Shown here one piece after another: positions 37,624 to 50,519 of a stretch of 64,000 nucleotides of DNA (position 1 is the stretch's first letter; each line of letters starts with the position of its first letter). The stretch is from positions 19,296,014-19,360,013 of the forward strand of contig CM028916.1 in assembly GCA_016801845.1 (NCBI GenBank). The letters run 5' to 3'. The position numbers and the translations under genes were made by a program. Origin of the DNA: Polydactylus sextarius (Eukaryota > Chordata > Actinopteri > Polynemidae). The notes below the pieces were generated by a model, which made no database searches, was not told the DNA's origin, and worked only from the letters and a program-made list of their open reading frames with translations.

Positions 37624-40600
37624 ATCCAACACTGGGAAACAATTCAATATTACTGTTTCTTTACAGTGTTTAAATTAGGAGACAAGCCTGTGTTTGTCCT
37701 TCTAGTAGATATTAAAATATTTACTGTAGACCTGTAGAAGTAGTAGAGTTAATATGCAGAAGCCTGATTTTTGTTCTGTAGATAACCAGTAAATCTAACT
37801 CATGTGTTGCTCAGGTTAACAAATAAACGTCTTGGAATTACAGAAGATAATAGTCAAAACTTTCCTTTGTCATGTTTCAATAGTGTCAATATTTCCTGTG
37901 CAAATAATACAACACGTAAGTTTCTTCTCTGATTGTTATGTGTGTATGAAAAGTGAAGACTAATACTGTTCACATTTAATGTAATTATCTGTACAAATAC
38001 TTTAATATGCATATACATATATTCACACACGTATGGGTAGAATTAACCCGGACTATTTAGATCATTTTAACCTCATTTCAAAATGTTCTGATATTTTTAT
38101 ATGCGATGATGAACTGAGAATAAAATAAGTAGATTAAATAATAATTAAATAAAAAAAATAAGATAAAATAAATTAGATGAATCACTGTGAATGTGTTTTG
38201 AGTGAGAGAGAGAGAGACACAGACATACACACGCAGGAAAAAAAAAAAAAGACATAAAAAGAAGAAAAACTGTGAATGGAGTCCTACTGAGTGCTATTTG
38301 TTAATAACATAGTGTGAATCAAACCCCACTGCACTGGACTCTGAGCAGGGCCAATGAAAACCGCTCTGACTCAAAACCACATTCAACTACAATCTTGAAA
38401 ATCTACATCAGGTCTCTAACCAAGCGCAGAGGTCCTGAGAGCAAGCGTGAACTTGTGTGTAATCTCCTACATCTGTGTGACTGTCTGACTGGATTCACAT
38501 GTCTATACGTCTGCACTTGTGCAAATGCTGGCATGAGAGCAAGAGGCAGATGGCGGCAGGGAGACAGTCGCACGTAGACGGAAAGACGGGGAGGTCAGAG
38601 GGACGGGTGAGGGAGAGTCAACGAGACAGACGAACACGAAGGCCGGTCGACATGGATATACCTCTCTTCTCTATGGCTTGGATCAGGCTGACGAGGGCTG
38701 GGGGAGCCGTCTCTGGTGGTGTGAACTGCTCGCTCAGGTCCAGCACAGAAACAGCTGAAACAACAACACAAATCACTATTACACTTCTGGCACAAAGCCT
38801 CCGAAAGACCATGGGGGGCTGCAGCACTGACAAGGGTACAGTTAACTAGGAACAGTTGGAGATATAGAGCATGTGTATAATGTTGAGGGTCCACATACAA
38901 AAATGTAAACTGATAAAGTGGAGTTTAGGATCCATTTTGCAAGAAACACACATTATTTGCAAAAAGAACTAAAGAATTTTTTTATAATAATAATAATAAT
39001 AAAAAAAAAAAAAAAAAAACCCTAAGCCTAAACCCTAAAACCCTACGATGAATCAAAACAGGGGAAACTTGTCCTGGTATGTCGTCTGGAAGTCTGGATG
39101 ATGAGACAAATAAAAACCAGAACAATTTCATAAATGAACAAAAGAATGAAAACAGCTTTTATTCCTTTATTCAAGGGAGTAAAGTCTGAGTGAAAATAAA
39201 AAGGCCTCAGGAAAAAAAAAAACAGACTGCTGATGGCGAGCAAAAACTTTATCTACTTTACACCTCCCCATAGACTAAATCAAACATCTTTTCAGTCCGA
39301 AAGAAAGAGAAAAGGAGAAAGCAAGAGGGAAAAAAAAAAGAGAGATCCCATTTCCCTCCCTCCCTTTTTTTCCCTTTTCTTTTCTCCCCTCTCGCTTTCT
39401 CTCCTCCCCTCGTTCCATCCTGCTCAGTGTTTCGCCTTAGCTCTTTGCGTGAGTGGAGCACAATAAAGGATTTAATCAAAACTCCTGAACAAGCAAAAGC
39501 CCTGTGGCAGTGTGCCAGGGCCTGGCCCAACCAGGCTGGGCAGGCAGGCAGCGCCTCCTATTTTGCCCCAGAGCAGGGCTGCGAGCTGAAGGGGGTCGAG
39601 GAGGGGGAGGCAGGGGTGAGGGGCGGTTGTAACGCTGGGAGCAGGGAGGGCCTGAACTGGCCGGGGCTTGGCAGTAGGCTCCTGTTCCTGGCACAGCTCG
39701 GTTGAACCGCTGCTGATTATTAATTTGGGTTCAAACAAGAAACGCCGCGTCAGCACATTCCCCCCCCAGCACCCCCCACCCCCCCTTCTCTAGTTCTTGT
39801 TCTCAGTCTCTGTGGATGTCTCTCGCCCTCACTCCTTCACTGTCTTTTGCTCTATTACATTCTAGCTCTTGCTGGACTTTCTCTCCTTTCTTTTTTTCCT
39901 CTTCAGGTTTTTATGTGATCTCTCTCTCTTGTTTGTCCTTTTCTTTTCCCCGTCTCTCTCTCTCTCTCTCTCTCCGCCTGTCTCCCTGCCTGACAGTTAA
40001 ACATGGAAACTCCGCCTGATAATGTCTCCGGCTCTGTAGCGAGCACACACGCATACTTCTGCCTCGTCTTTATCCTGTTGGCCATTTTGGCTGGCAGACC
40101 CCTCCCCCACCTCTCTCATCACAGTATCTCTCTTTCTCTTCACTGTGCAGTACAGTTTTAACATTTGTTATTATTGCTGGCCTCTAAAACAAACTCACTT
40201 AACCATTTTCTGACATGGCTCCCCTATCGGCAGGATGACACAGTTTAGCAGTGTGAGACATAACTATTATATGACCGTTATAAAAACATTAGTACGCCTG
40301 ATTTCCGATCAGCCACCGCTATGGTTCTGGTTTGTTCTGGTTTGCTTGAGTTCAGACCAATAACAGCAGAGTTAATAAGAAGATGAAATGCAATCCAGGA
40401 ACAAGCTAAGTCATGGATCCATATGTTTTAAGTCTTCTCAGGCACCAACACACTGTGAAGTGATTTGCAACACTACGAGAAGAGATTTAATGTAACAGAG
40501 CAATGCTTCTTTAACTTCACAAATGATCTTTGTTTGGGAAATCAGATTGAAAACTGACGTGGCAATCACGACCCAAAGTCACAAGCTTCTCTGAACCTAT

Positions 40601-43600
40601 TCAACTGATTCAGACAGACAGTATAATTCACACAGCCACTGGAGGTCCTCAGACAACAATCCTTGCTATAACATGCAACCGTGAAAAACTATTCTAAAAC
40701 TGTGGAATTAGTACTGCTGGTTACAGCAAAACATAACCAAACACTGTATAAGTAAGAGTGAATCATCACAAATATGGATGCAGTAAAATCCAAATGCTAT
40801 TGCTTTTAAAGCAGAATGTTATTAATTATTCAGGATGAGCGAGCAAAAGCTAATCCTCATGAAACTCATATACAAGCTGCAGGCAATAAAACAGGGAAAT
40901 CACATGAAATACATACATACATAGGCTATAAAACCACAAAAATGATTGCATTCCTGCAGATTGGGAGGAACCACATTTTTCCCAAGAGGAAGGAACTTTC
41001 TCACTTCTAAATGTATAAACTTTATATTATTGTATATTTCTCTTAGCTAAAGTGTAAAGTTTGACTTTTGTGCAAAGAAGCAGACGCTTGTCTTTGCTGC
41101 AAAAGCAGCTGTAGCCCTGGAGTCTCTCAGGGTTTTGGGGAGAGATGGGAATAGAGAGGGAGGGAGACACAGAGGGGAGGGGGGAGATAAAGTAAGAGCA
41201 ACTCGTTAGTCAATTAGAGCAACTTCCTTGGCAGACTACAAGCTGGGAGACAGGCATATGACTTGAAATGTCCTGAGATGTCTCCAATGGGAGAGGGAGA
41301 GAGAGAGAGAGAGAGAGCTAGGAGGAGAGAGAGATAAAGAGAAAAAAGCATGACAGAGTAAAGCTTTGCACGGAGTGCATCAAGAGCCTGGACATTGAGT
41401 TAATGCATACATTCATTGTAAGAGATTTTTACAGACAAGATCTCATGACCGTGTTTTCAATTTTCCCTCAGAGAAGCTTTTATAAGTCATTACAGCAAGA
41501 AAACGGTGATCAAACTGAGTCATCTATGTTAGAGAACAAACCTACAGAGTTGTGTGTTTGGTCCATACGTGAAGACATGAGTGTTAAGGTCACATGAATG
41601 CTGCAGATCCTGTCTTTTGTGTGTTTACACTGACTCGCTCGTTCAGTCCAAGGCAAGCAACAGACAGGCAAAAGTAGACTGGATAAGAAGGGGGTGGGGG
41701 TGGGGGTGGGGGCTATGCAAAGCAAAATATTTGTGTCGAATCTTTTGCATCAGTACGCTTATGTAATACATATCTGGCTCTGCTGCATTCTCCCTCTCAG
41801 AGCTGTGTCAGACAACGAAGCTGCTCCGAGTGCAGAGAGATACAGCACGAATTCATTCGCAGGATTTCACTGGTCGAACTAAACCCCAGGAATTTCCTCA
41901 CTTTAACTCCAACGCTCCAACACTGAGCTGATTTTATGTGAATGTGTGATTGAACAGTAGTTGGAGAAGGCAGCTCAAGTATCACTGCCGGTGCAACTAA
42001 TTAACATTTGTCTTGTGGGTAAAACTTTGGATTTCATTCTGTTATTTAACACGATATCTAATTCATATTTTAGGCCACTGAGGATTAAAACTGAAGAATT
42101 CTGTTTTTATTGTACCCTAAACAACTTGATAGGAACCATAAATAATATTTAATACTGTCAAGCTGCTACTAACTAATAATTAATTTTGTCAGGAGATTTT
42201 CAACATTCACAAATTCTACAAAGGTGTAAGATTTGCCAATTTGCCAACTGAAGCACAACTTCATATCATTTTAATCATAATAATGGAGGATTTTCATTTA
42301 CAATAAAATGTTCTCCCATTTATTGTCTCCACATATTATCATTACACCGCACATAACTGAGTTCCCAAGTTTCACTGGCCTATAAATACATGTAAATATC
42401 TATGGCTAAACTGCAAATAAACACCTTTATAGCGAAACAAGGATAAAATTTGCTAAAACATTTTTGCACCACGCTGTTTACTTGGAGCATGTGTTTCTCG
42501 TGCACAGTGGTGACAAGGCCAGTTGGTGTCTGGCTCACGGATGGTGTGTAGCAGTGTGTATGCTGCTGGTCAGGTTTCACTGCTACATGTCTTCACTGCG
42601 TCCCAGCAATGCAGACAAGTCGATGTATCATGACCGGGCACACCATCCTCCTCCTCTGTCACAACATGCTTCAAAGCCACACGTGTACAAGTGAGCTCCT
42701 GCAACCATGTCAAACACAGGTGATCTGGGTGCAGCACTGGATCTGGTTTTACAGGCCCACAGGCATAACTCAGAGGACACATTAATGCAGAAATGTGGGT
42801 TGAAACGTGTGATAACAAGCTAATTGAGATTAGTTTAATGTAGCGTCAAACATTCTTATTTTTTATGTTTATACTCAAACGGAGGAAATAAAATAATTAT
42901 CAACTCTTTGGCTTGTTGCATAGCAACTAACTCCATGTGTACTGTGTGTTTATGAGAATCGCCATCTTGGTTTGCTCACTTTTTAACTGCCAATGAGCTG
43001 AGTGTCAGGATTTAATCAGCAATGGCTTGTTGTAAAGTGTCATTTTCTATGTTGGGCTGTCTACTGATACATATCATACGATGTACCTGAATGGAAAACA
43101 GTTGTGTTGATGTGAAAGTTATGAGGATAATGTTGTGTTGGACTTGTGCTTCTGACTGTAGAAACAGGTGAATTATCATCTATAACATCATGGATGGCAG
43201 CGTATTGTTGTATCCAACTGGACTGTATGTTATGTAGCGGAGAAAGTGTGGTTCAAATTAAGTTTTTGTCAAATTGTTGAACACCTTTCTAGTGTTAGAG
43301 TTTAGTTTATGGTCTCTGTCATTCAAAAACACACAACCTCACACTGGTGGCTGCTTCATGCAGCAACACTTCTCTCACAAACTCTCTCTTCTCATGTCAC
43401 ACCACAACATATGCCTTTGATGAGATATTATTGGATATATATTAGGATATTATCCCAATTTTAACAACTCTTGTGTCCAATTTGAACAGCTCTAACACCT
43501 TTGCTTTAAATATAGTTGGTCAATATCTTGTGCAAACAATTTTTTTTCCAGCTTTAAATGCATAAATGAGCATTTTTCATTTAACTGACACTTGCATGTG

Positions 43601-46600
43601 TACAACAGACTTATGTAATTGTTTGGTTTAGCAATGTTGTCATTTAGAGGAAAAAATGCTATAAATCAAAACCTGTGACTTTTATGTCGTCCCTACATTC
43701 GGTAAGCAACTGTACAAAATGTGCTTTACTCCATTTGTGGTTTGCTAAAGCCATTAATCGTTCAGTAAGGTAACTTCACGCCTAAATGAGTTCTCATTTA
43801 ATGCCCTTGCAGTAAAGAAATGCTCCAGAAAATAAAATTTTCTATAGCACTACAAACTGTAACATGCCAAATTTACTGAAGTCCAGGAGAATAATACAAC
43901 AGTCAGAAGAGAAACTAAATACAGCTGGTTCCTATATTTGCAGTTGGATAGGGTGGCCTTGGCTTTCACTGTAGCCCTCGTCTCCCTCCCTCTCCAGCCT
44001 CTCCATATCTCTCCCATTCTCTTTCTCTGCTGTTTCAGCCCCTCTCCCACCCCGTCCCAGCCCCTCCATGGGTTCTTTGAAAGTGTTTTCCTGGTAAGGC
44101 ACAGGGAGCGGAGAGCGAGTGGAGGCCTCTCCTTTCTGAGAACTGGCCCCGCTAACATGGTTTATAGCTGCCTAGAGACAGTATCAGACGTGTATGTGAA
44201 TCAGGGAGAGAGGCTGCAGAAAGGGAGGAAGGACGAGAGAGTAGGGGGGAGAGAGAAGGGAGGGAGGGAGAGAGGGAGTACGAAGGGAGGAGTTTGCAAA
44301 AATGCCAAGCCATGGTTCACTTCAGCAGGCAGTTAAAGTGAGGCCAGGGAGAGGAGAGAGCGAAAGGAGGGAAAGTGAAAAAAAAAAAAAAAAAAAAAAC
44401 TCTCTGGGTTTGTTGAATTATTTCTGCTGCAAGTTGAGAAAACTTTTGTGTTTGTTTCTGAAGAATGAAACTTGATTTTCAGTCGTGATTCGTCGTAGCG
44501 CGACACCGGACAAAGAATTCACTTTGACACAGCGAATCTTTTTAACATTTCATTTGTACATGTACGAAAATAAAATCTACACGAAAACCAAGTGTTGCTG
44601 CACGTGTGTGTCTCGGTGTAACAGCAGCTGCTCAAGTTTTCAGTTTTTAGTACAAAATATTTAGAGTAAATAAGATATAATCTGCTGATCCTGATGCAAT
44701 TTTAGACAAGAAAAGCTGAACCATTTGCAGCGTTTGGTGGATAAGTAATCTGCATTTTGCATTTTGCTTCGACAGCTAAAAAACATAACTTAAGTAGCCG
44801 CGTTGATGTCGACCTACTGCAGTAACCTGATTTCTTCAATGCAAATGACAAACCTGGTTTCCTTAAACTGGGTGAGGAATTAAGAAAAACACGTTTCTCA
44901 AAAAGAAACTTGATTTTTTTTTTTTTTTCCTGGCGACGTCGACACTATGACAGTTTTACATGAGCGTATTTGCATAAAAAAGACTTCAGACAGAGTATCA
45001 CTGTGGCGCCGGTGCAGGGTGAAGAAAGGATTATTAATTGTAGCGATGACTAGAACTGAAAATAAAATAAAATTTATGTAAATACACGATTTTCCACTTC
45101 CACAAAGGCTATACATTTGCCACAGTGCTGTGTCACTGCAGAGCCTGTCTTCACAGAGGAGCATGTCAATGCGAACGCTCACATAAAAAACATAAATATC
45201 ACTAATAAACTTCAAATGCTACAGTCTTGGTTTAAAACTATGGTTGGGGGCTGGGCAGAAATGTGATAGCCGGCAGCTGCATGTAAATGTGGGTTTTACA
45301 GTGAGCGGGTTGCTGCATGAAAACACAGATTTCTCTACTGAATTTCAGTGACTTTAAATGCTGCAGCAGTTTTCTCCTAAAAGCGAATAAAGTGAAGAAA
45401 GTTCTGTTGTGTTCTGACGCTGCAGTTCAGAGAAATGAATAAATGTTAAATTCTTTGTTGACTGCCATGTTTAGCTATATGTCGAAAACTGGACGTTGGG
45501 ATTAAACCAAACTCGGTGCGCTCTCCTGACCACCGGGCCGAGGTGCTGCCCCTCGATGCCAAATGTTACGATCCCTGTAAATAGCAAATGGGCCACGCTA
45601 ACAATAGCTCTATTCATACAGCGACCACGGTTTCTGTTCCTTCAGTGAAATGAAGATGATATTTCTAAAATCACCCCCTCACCCTCCCACCTCTCATCTC
45701 ACCTCCCCCTCCCCCTTGTCAGGGTTTCACTCGGTTCTCCTGCCCCTGTCTTTTCCAAATCGCAGACACAAACGCCTGCTGCCCAACTGGTTTGTCTCAC
45801 TGTCTGTCAAAGTGCGAGGACACTGTTCTCCTCCTCACCTGCCTCTGCTGTACAAAGTTGAATCCTGTGCTTTATTCGGCAGTGAATTCACCTCCCCGTC
45901 ACTGTCAGGTTTTTATTATATCTCTGGCGAAAAGAAATCTCATTTGATTAGGATTCTGGATACATGTTCACTTCAGGATGATATTCCCTGGTTTTTGGGA
46001 CTATTCTGAGAAGAATACAGAGAAATGAATTCCAACTAATGAATCTGAATGAAGCCCAGTGTACTTTGTTGTACACAATGAATAGCCAATTGGCTCAACC
46101 AGAGGTAATTTAGAGTTCACAGCCTACGTGCTCAGAGTGGTACTTAGCCCATCTGTCATAAAAAAGCGCAGGGGAATTGAGGAGAATACGTCTTTTGACA
46201 GAAAAGGAATGTATGGTTTCACATGTAGAGTGATATAAAACTTTTTATTTATCTATTTTGGCCCTGTGCATCTTTTCCTCTGGCATCCCGTATAAGGAAG
46301 TAATAAATTAACCAGCTGAAGCCAAAAGTAAGGCAGCGCAAATGAGCAGAAAATGATGGAAATCTTGGGAGAGTACAGGAACTCTGGTAACAAATCAAAG
46401 TTTTTACTTGAAGTTGAGCTCGCTAAGGTCGACCAATCCATGCCAAGTGTATGTTTGACTTGGATGCTGTTGTAGCTGAAAGCAAGCCCTTACCATTATG
46501 AATAAACATCAGATGTGCCTATTTTCCCCAAAGTCACAGGAGTAAAGAAAGGTGTGGAGGAACAGAACACTTATCTCTCAGTAAAAAATGTGACTGTACT

Positions 46601-47759
46601 CCCATAACTGTTGAATAGCTCTTTGCACAAAACACAAACATATCTAACAAAACATTAGTCTTTCTTGAAACATCAGTAAACATGTTTAAGTTTTCGCTGC
46701 CAAAAAATGCTATTATCAGTGTGTCGGTCACAGTGCAGCTGAACACAGTTTGTGCAGCCCCTCCCCGCCTGTGCGATCTTTTACCCGTAATAGCGGGTCA
46801 ATAGCAAGTCACAACAAAGGAGCGGCAGGCATTTTTGTGCAGATAAGCCCAGATGCAGTTTGGATGCCAAAGACACATGTTAATGTTGAATGTAAAGGAG
46901 GCCACACAGACGGACAGAATCACTGTACAGGAGAGTCCAGTAAGTAAATGGATTAGCCCTTTATTATTCGGCAGAGAGTTTGGTTAGCTGCACTTCCAAA
47001 GAGGTAAGGCTTATGACGTGTTTTAAGCATAGATTAAAGGGTCAGCTCGAGGTCACTGCCAAATGTGAGAGCGCTATCAAAACTCCTCAAGTGGTTCAAG
47101 AAACTACAAACCAGAAACACACCATCTCCTCAAACTAAAATTTTCATTATTTAGATACAAATTCTTAAATGGGAAATCCAGAACCTCTGAAAATGCAAAT
47201 GGTTTTCTTTCTTTTCTTTTTTTTTTTTTTTTTTTTTTTAATAAATTTGTCTGAAAAACTAAATCAGATGTCAGATCCAAAGAACAAAAGGTCTGTTGCC
47301 TTACTGTTTCTAACTGAATACTCTCTGTAAACTTGATGTTTACAAATAAGTTAAAGCATCACAGTATAATAAACATACTGTGCAGCCGCACAGCTGAGAG
47401 AAATCATGTGACAGATGTTATCTGTATGAAACGTCCTTACCTTGACATGATTCTGGTCTGGGAGCAGCAGGGAGCGGTCGCTGGGACCTGGGTTGACTCG
47501 ATGGGAGCGTCATCTTGACGGGGCCCACGTACTCGACATAAGTCCCTGGGAAGTCACCTCTCTGTTTGGTGCGCTCATTGTACCCGAGGAGCCAGCCCAG
47601 GCACCCGGGCTGCTCCTCGTAGCCCTCCTGGTAGTTCTCCATGGACAGCAGAGAGGCCTTGCTGACTGTCAGCAGGTCTCCAGGCTGCAGATCCAAGTCC
47701 TCTTCCTGGTCCTTGGTAAATGCGTAGAGAGCATGGTACTGAAAACCCTCTGCCGCCAT
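31587..47759 (-). CDS. pik3r2: pik3r2, phosphoinositide 3-kinase regulatory subunit beta (p85-beta), complete coding region
   Basis: Fifteen exons join in frame to 736 residues (human p85-beta is about 728): 47759-47441, 38754-38662, 36788-36714, 36315-36163, 35054-34844, 34744-34659, 34553-34451, 34218-34120, 34003-33823, 33684-33565, 32869-32727, 32576-32400, 32297-32226, 32081-31911, 31794-31587. Every border is GT/AG and every phase matches. Domains: SH3 (about 4-80), a Pro-rich motif (RPLPAAPRP, 94-102), RhoGAP/BH (about 108-300), a second Pro-rich linker (LPAKPVK), nSH2 (about 340-435, FLVR Arg365), iSH2 coiled coil (about 441-600), cSH2 (629-722, FLIR Arg654). p85 stabilises and inhibits p110 and recruits it to phosphotyrosine receptors at the membrane. 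The start ATG (AACAAAATGG context) matches the family N-terminus MAAEGFQYHALYAF. R2 rather than R1 is chosen from the mast3/ifi30 neighbours and the C-terminus (VQHNDQLNVNLAYPV). Confidence 0.96.
33040..33245 (+). mobile_element. possible 3' tail of an L2-like LINE in a pik3r2 intron
   Basis: The plus-strand sequence AGGTTAAAACATTTC...CATGTGCTTATGGCTGAG, followed by alternating TTTTAAT/TGTTTTAAT blocks, resembles the decayed 3' ends of fish LINEs, where a short RLKTFLF-type C-terminus precedes an AT-rich tail. It lies between exons 33684-33565 and 32869-32727. Identified from memory of the pattern only. Confidence 0.3.
33514..33550. repeat. (GT)n microsatellite beside a pik3r2 iSH2 exon
   Basis: About 18 GT units directly downstream, in transcription order, of the donor at 33564. 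The exon edge is only 15 bases away, so the mRNA-sense strand is a CA repeat next to the donor. Confidence 0.95.
33823..34553 (-). other. pik3r2: pik3r2 nSH2 exons (three)
   Basis: Exons 34553-34451, 34218-34120 and 34003-33823. The domain starts at DAEWYWGEIS, has the phosphotyrosine-binding motif GTFLVRDASSK (Arg365) and continues with KGGNNKLIKIYHREG, YGFSEPLTF and LINHYRHESLAQYN to LLYPVSKYQQ. It binds pYxxM motifs and contacts the p110 helical domain. Confidence 0.96.
34659..38754 (-). other. pik3r2: pik3r2 RhoGAP/BH-domain exons (five)
   Basis: Exons 38754-38662, 36788-36714, 36315-36163, 35054-34844 and 34744-34659 encode residues 107-313. Family landmarks include PPALVSLIQAIEKRGLDF, LYRT (139-147 region, keeping the Arg that human p85-alpha has and p85-beta has lost in part of the loop), YLRDLPSPVIP, HHRLTLQYLLTHLTKV and NGLDTHSLGNIFGPLLIR. 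In p85 this domain binds small GTPases and PTEN; whether it has GAP activity is not decided by sequence. Confidence 0.9.
37577..37622. repeat. (GT)n microsatellite in a pik3r2 intron
   Basis: About 22 uninterrupted GT units. Confidence 0.97.
39490..39775. promoter_or_regulatory. GC-rich intronic block in pik3r2, candidate enhancer or CNE
   Basis: In an AT-rich intron this stretch is GC-rich, with several TGGCCC/GGCCGG-type motifs. It ends in an AT-rich homeobox-like core, GATTATTAATTTGGG, then AACGCCGCGTCAGCAC. Abrupt composition change in a large first coding intron is common for enhancers. No conservation data are available here. Confidence 0.25.
41288..41318. repeat. (GA)n microsatellite in a pik3r2 intron
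   Basis: GA units followed by more purine-rich sequence. Confidence 0.9.
41690..41712 (+). repeat. (GGGGGT)4 minisatellite, G-quadruplex-capable
   Basis: Four consecutive GGGGG runs separated by single T bases lie in the large pik3r2 intron. The four G runs fit the usual quadruplex rule. Confidence 0.85.
47441..47759 (-). other. pik3r2: pik3r2 coding exon 1: SH3 domain
   Basis: Residues 1-106. The SH3 signature is seen as ALYAF, then EEDLDLQPGDLL (acidic RT loop), GWLLGYNE and RGDFPGTYVEYV (last strands). The exon ends with a Pro-rich stretch, QPRSQRPLPAAPRPE, a class of PxxP motif that p85 can use for intramolecular or partner SH3 binding. The donor is CAAG|GTAAGG, phase 1. It is followed by an 8.7-kb intron. 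Confidence 0.95.
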
Positions 47760-47926
47760 TTTGTTATGGATAGAAAAATCAAAATGGCCACCAAACAGAG
47801 GATTAGATGCTACAGCCCGAGTGCCTCTGCAACAACGCGATTCGGCTTTTTACAGAAATGCTCCTCAGAAACCAAACGAGGCTGTTGTGAGTCACTAAAT
47901 TCAGTTTTGGTGTTCTGTTGGTGGCT

Positions 47927-47983
47927 TGGGGAGGGTTTGGGGGTTGGGGGAAGGGGAGGGGGGGATGAGGGGAGGAAGGGGAG
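47927..47983 (+). repeat. G-rich tract just upstream of the pik3r2 start codon
   Basis: At least six runs of three or more G (TTGGGGAGGG, TTTGGGGGTTGGGGG, AAGGGGAGGGGGGG and more) lie 170-225 bases upstream of ATG 47759. The G-rich strand is the non-transcribed complement of the mRNA-sense strand, so the RNA would be C-rich. Confidence 0.7.
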
Positions 47984-50519
47984 TCACCCGAAGCTCAGGA
48001 GCATTTTCAGAAGTTGATAAGGTTGCGTTTCGCTGCGGTTACGACTGCGACTGCAGCGGTTTTTAGACCTGACCGGTGTTGGTGGCCTGGTGGACTTTCC
48101 TCAGCTTGATTCCCCGGTTGAGCCAGATGATGGAGCAGAGGGAGAGCGTTGGCAACATGCTCTTTCAAGCAGCGAAAACCTGCTGGCTGGGTGCTATTGG
48201 AGCAGCCGGGAGAAATACTTTGGCCAGTCGAGGGCCCTGCGTCGTTGGCTCTCCACGGCCAAATGAAGTGGTCTGAATGGAGGACGAGGGGCCGAGTGGG
48301 ACGGTCTTTAATCCTCTTCGGTTCGCTCAGGCTCCCACATGTTCTGGACAGGGATTACCGCCGACCTGCACAACATAAAAACCCCAAAAAATAAGAAACG
48401 ACGACAAAACATTTGAAATTAGTCTGATAAATAAGAAACGACGAAACAAAATCTGTGAAAAACAAGGATGAATCGTCGTTACGGGTCGATTCTTATCGAT
48501 AAATAGCCAAAAGTAAAGCAGCCCATATCTCTGTGAAACGAAGCTTAAAAGCAGTGCATGAAAATGGCGAACTGCGGCAGCTCCATGCATTTGTGTAGTC
48601 TTCGGTTAGGACAGAGAGATCGGATGAGGCTGCTGCGTCATAACCAACAGCAGACTGGGTCCCTGGACAGGAGCCTCCATTCCCTCCACTCTACATTCAC
48701 AGACTCATAGCTTTAACTGTCGCATCACAGTTTCCACAGAAACAAGAAGTTTTACTGTGAAATCAACGTCCCCTCAACTTAATGCCTTGATAACAAAAAC
48801 TATATCAACAACAACACGTACGACAGTCGGTATTCAAAGAAATTCTTGCAAAATAGCGAAGAAAATGTTTTCGCAGAACGAGCATGCAAAGGAAACTCAG
48901 ACCTGCACCATGACGGTGGGGCGACCAGAATTTTCTGAAACATGCAGAACCCTTTGCAACAGTTCTCTCTCCGTAGGAGAGAAAAAAAGGCAGCTCTATG
49001 TTGCCACAGAAATATTTCCGGCTTCATTCTGTCAAAATAGCTAAATCATACTGTACCAAGTCTATTCTGGGTGAGAATACCAAATGGACAGTCAAGTGAG
49101 CAACCAAAAGCTGACACAATGTCATAAAACGCAACTCGAAAGAAAATAAAATAACACTCTTTCCATCGTATCATGGTATCTATAGTCAGTAAAAGGTCAA
49201 CGTAATGGACCCGTAATAAATATTGTCTGATAGAGATGAATGTAAGGCCCAGTAACATTTCGAGAAAAAGTCTCTAATTATTATTGTAAAACAGCACCAT
49301 AGCACTTTCAAGAGGTGAATGTTTTCAGTGAAGGAGCCCAGCAAAGTAAATTCATTAGACGTTCATTTCAAAAAAGTCCTAATTTCTGGGTTTGATTTGA
49401 CTCGGCTAGATTATGAGGTCTACACTAAAAAGAAAATGAATGTGAATACGTGTTTGGTTGTCTAAGATGTGAACATTGAATAATAATAATAATAGTAGTA
49501 GTGCTACAAGGGTAAAATCTAAAGTGGCAAATGTTCTGAGAAAAGAGATAGGGAGCGAGAAAGACAGAGATTAGGGTTTCCAGATTAAGTACGACATCTG
49601 TGGTCTGTGGACCAACCGAGGACAATGGTCCTGTTAACCTCTCTGGACGGGATGAAAGGATGTCACTGAGGAGATGAAACAGGTAGAGAGGCAGGGTGAA
49701 TGCGACAGGAAGGTGGATGGAAGTTTTGGGCTTCTATGCCAGAAGTAAGGAGTTATTCGGGACGATTTTCCAAAACGTCCAAATCCAAATAACCACAGGC
49801 CTGGTCTGCGAGGCCCGATGTTGTGCAATCATTTAAAAAACGTTACGGAATGGACAATGTTTTGAGTGACGCATTGAATAAAATTAGGTGAAAGCATAAA
49901 AAATAAATCGAAACGTCCGGTTTGCATCTTTGAATGCCGAAGTGCATGCTTTCGAACCTTAGTCTAGATTATCCTCTCCTCTCTCCCTCCACCACATTTA
50001 GAAAGCAAACGCACATTCACTGCAAACCTTCGTGTGGAAAAACATCATCTTTGAAAAAAAAAAAAAAAGCTGAGAAAAAAAAAAAAAAAGGAAAAAGGTT
50101 TAAGAGTTATTGTGATAACAGGATGCAGCAGAGTGCAACACTCACCCCACTTTTGGTTCAGAGAAGCCCGACAGGCTCAGCCAGACTCTCAGTCCAACAT
50201 CCTTCGAGTCGAGAAGCAAGAGGTGCCAGGCTAGACACGTGGCACTGGCATACCCAACCACAGCCCGCAATCCTCACACCACCATAACCCCCCCCAACCC
50301 TAACCCCCCCGCCTCCCTTCTCTCTCCACCTGCTCTTCACCCCCCCTCCAACACACACAGAGTCCTGCCTCCAACTGACACCCCCCCCCATCCTCAGCCA
50401 GCGAAAAAGTCCAGTCGTTTTTCCAGTTGCCATGTTTTATTTGTTTATAGTGAAGGCGCTGGAGCAGAAAAGAGGCAAAAACAAGATGAAGACGGAGCAG
50501 AAGAAAAAGCGGCGTGCGG

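Larger units (their letters stand above)
38755..47440. other. pik3r2: pik3r2 intron after the SH3 exon
   Basis: 8.7 kb without a coding exon. It holds a telomere-like CCCTAA patch (39019-39046), a GC-rich block (39500-39775), a TC tract (39952-39974), a GA tract (41288-41318), a (GGGGGT)4 minisatellite (41690-41712), purine-rich sequence (44195-44380) and T/A runs at 44380-44399 and 47217-47240. Confidence 0.7.

Noticed and set aside
43938..44336. 132-codon plus-strand open stretch in the pik3r2 intron
   Set aside because: Low-complexity purine-rich sequence gives Arg/Glu/Gly runs; no splice structure or domain was seen.
45650..46009. 119-codon plus-strand open stretch
   Set aside because: No family resemblance, lies in a pik3r2 intron on the other strand, and composition is Pro/Ser-rich from pyrimidine-rich DNA.
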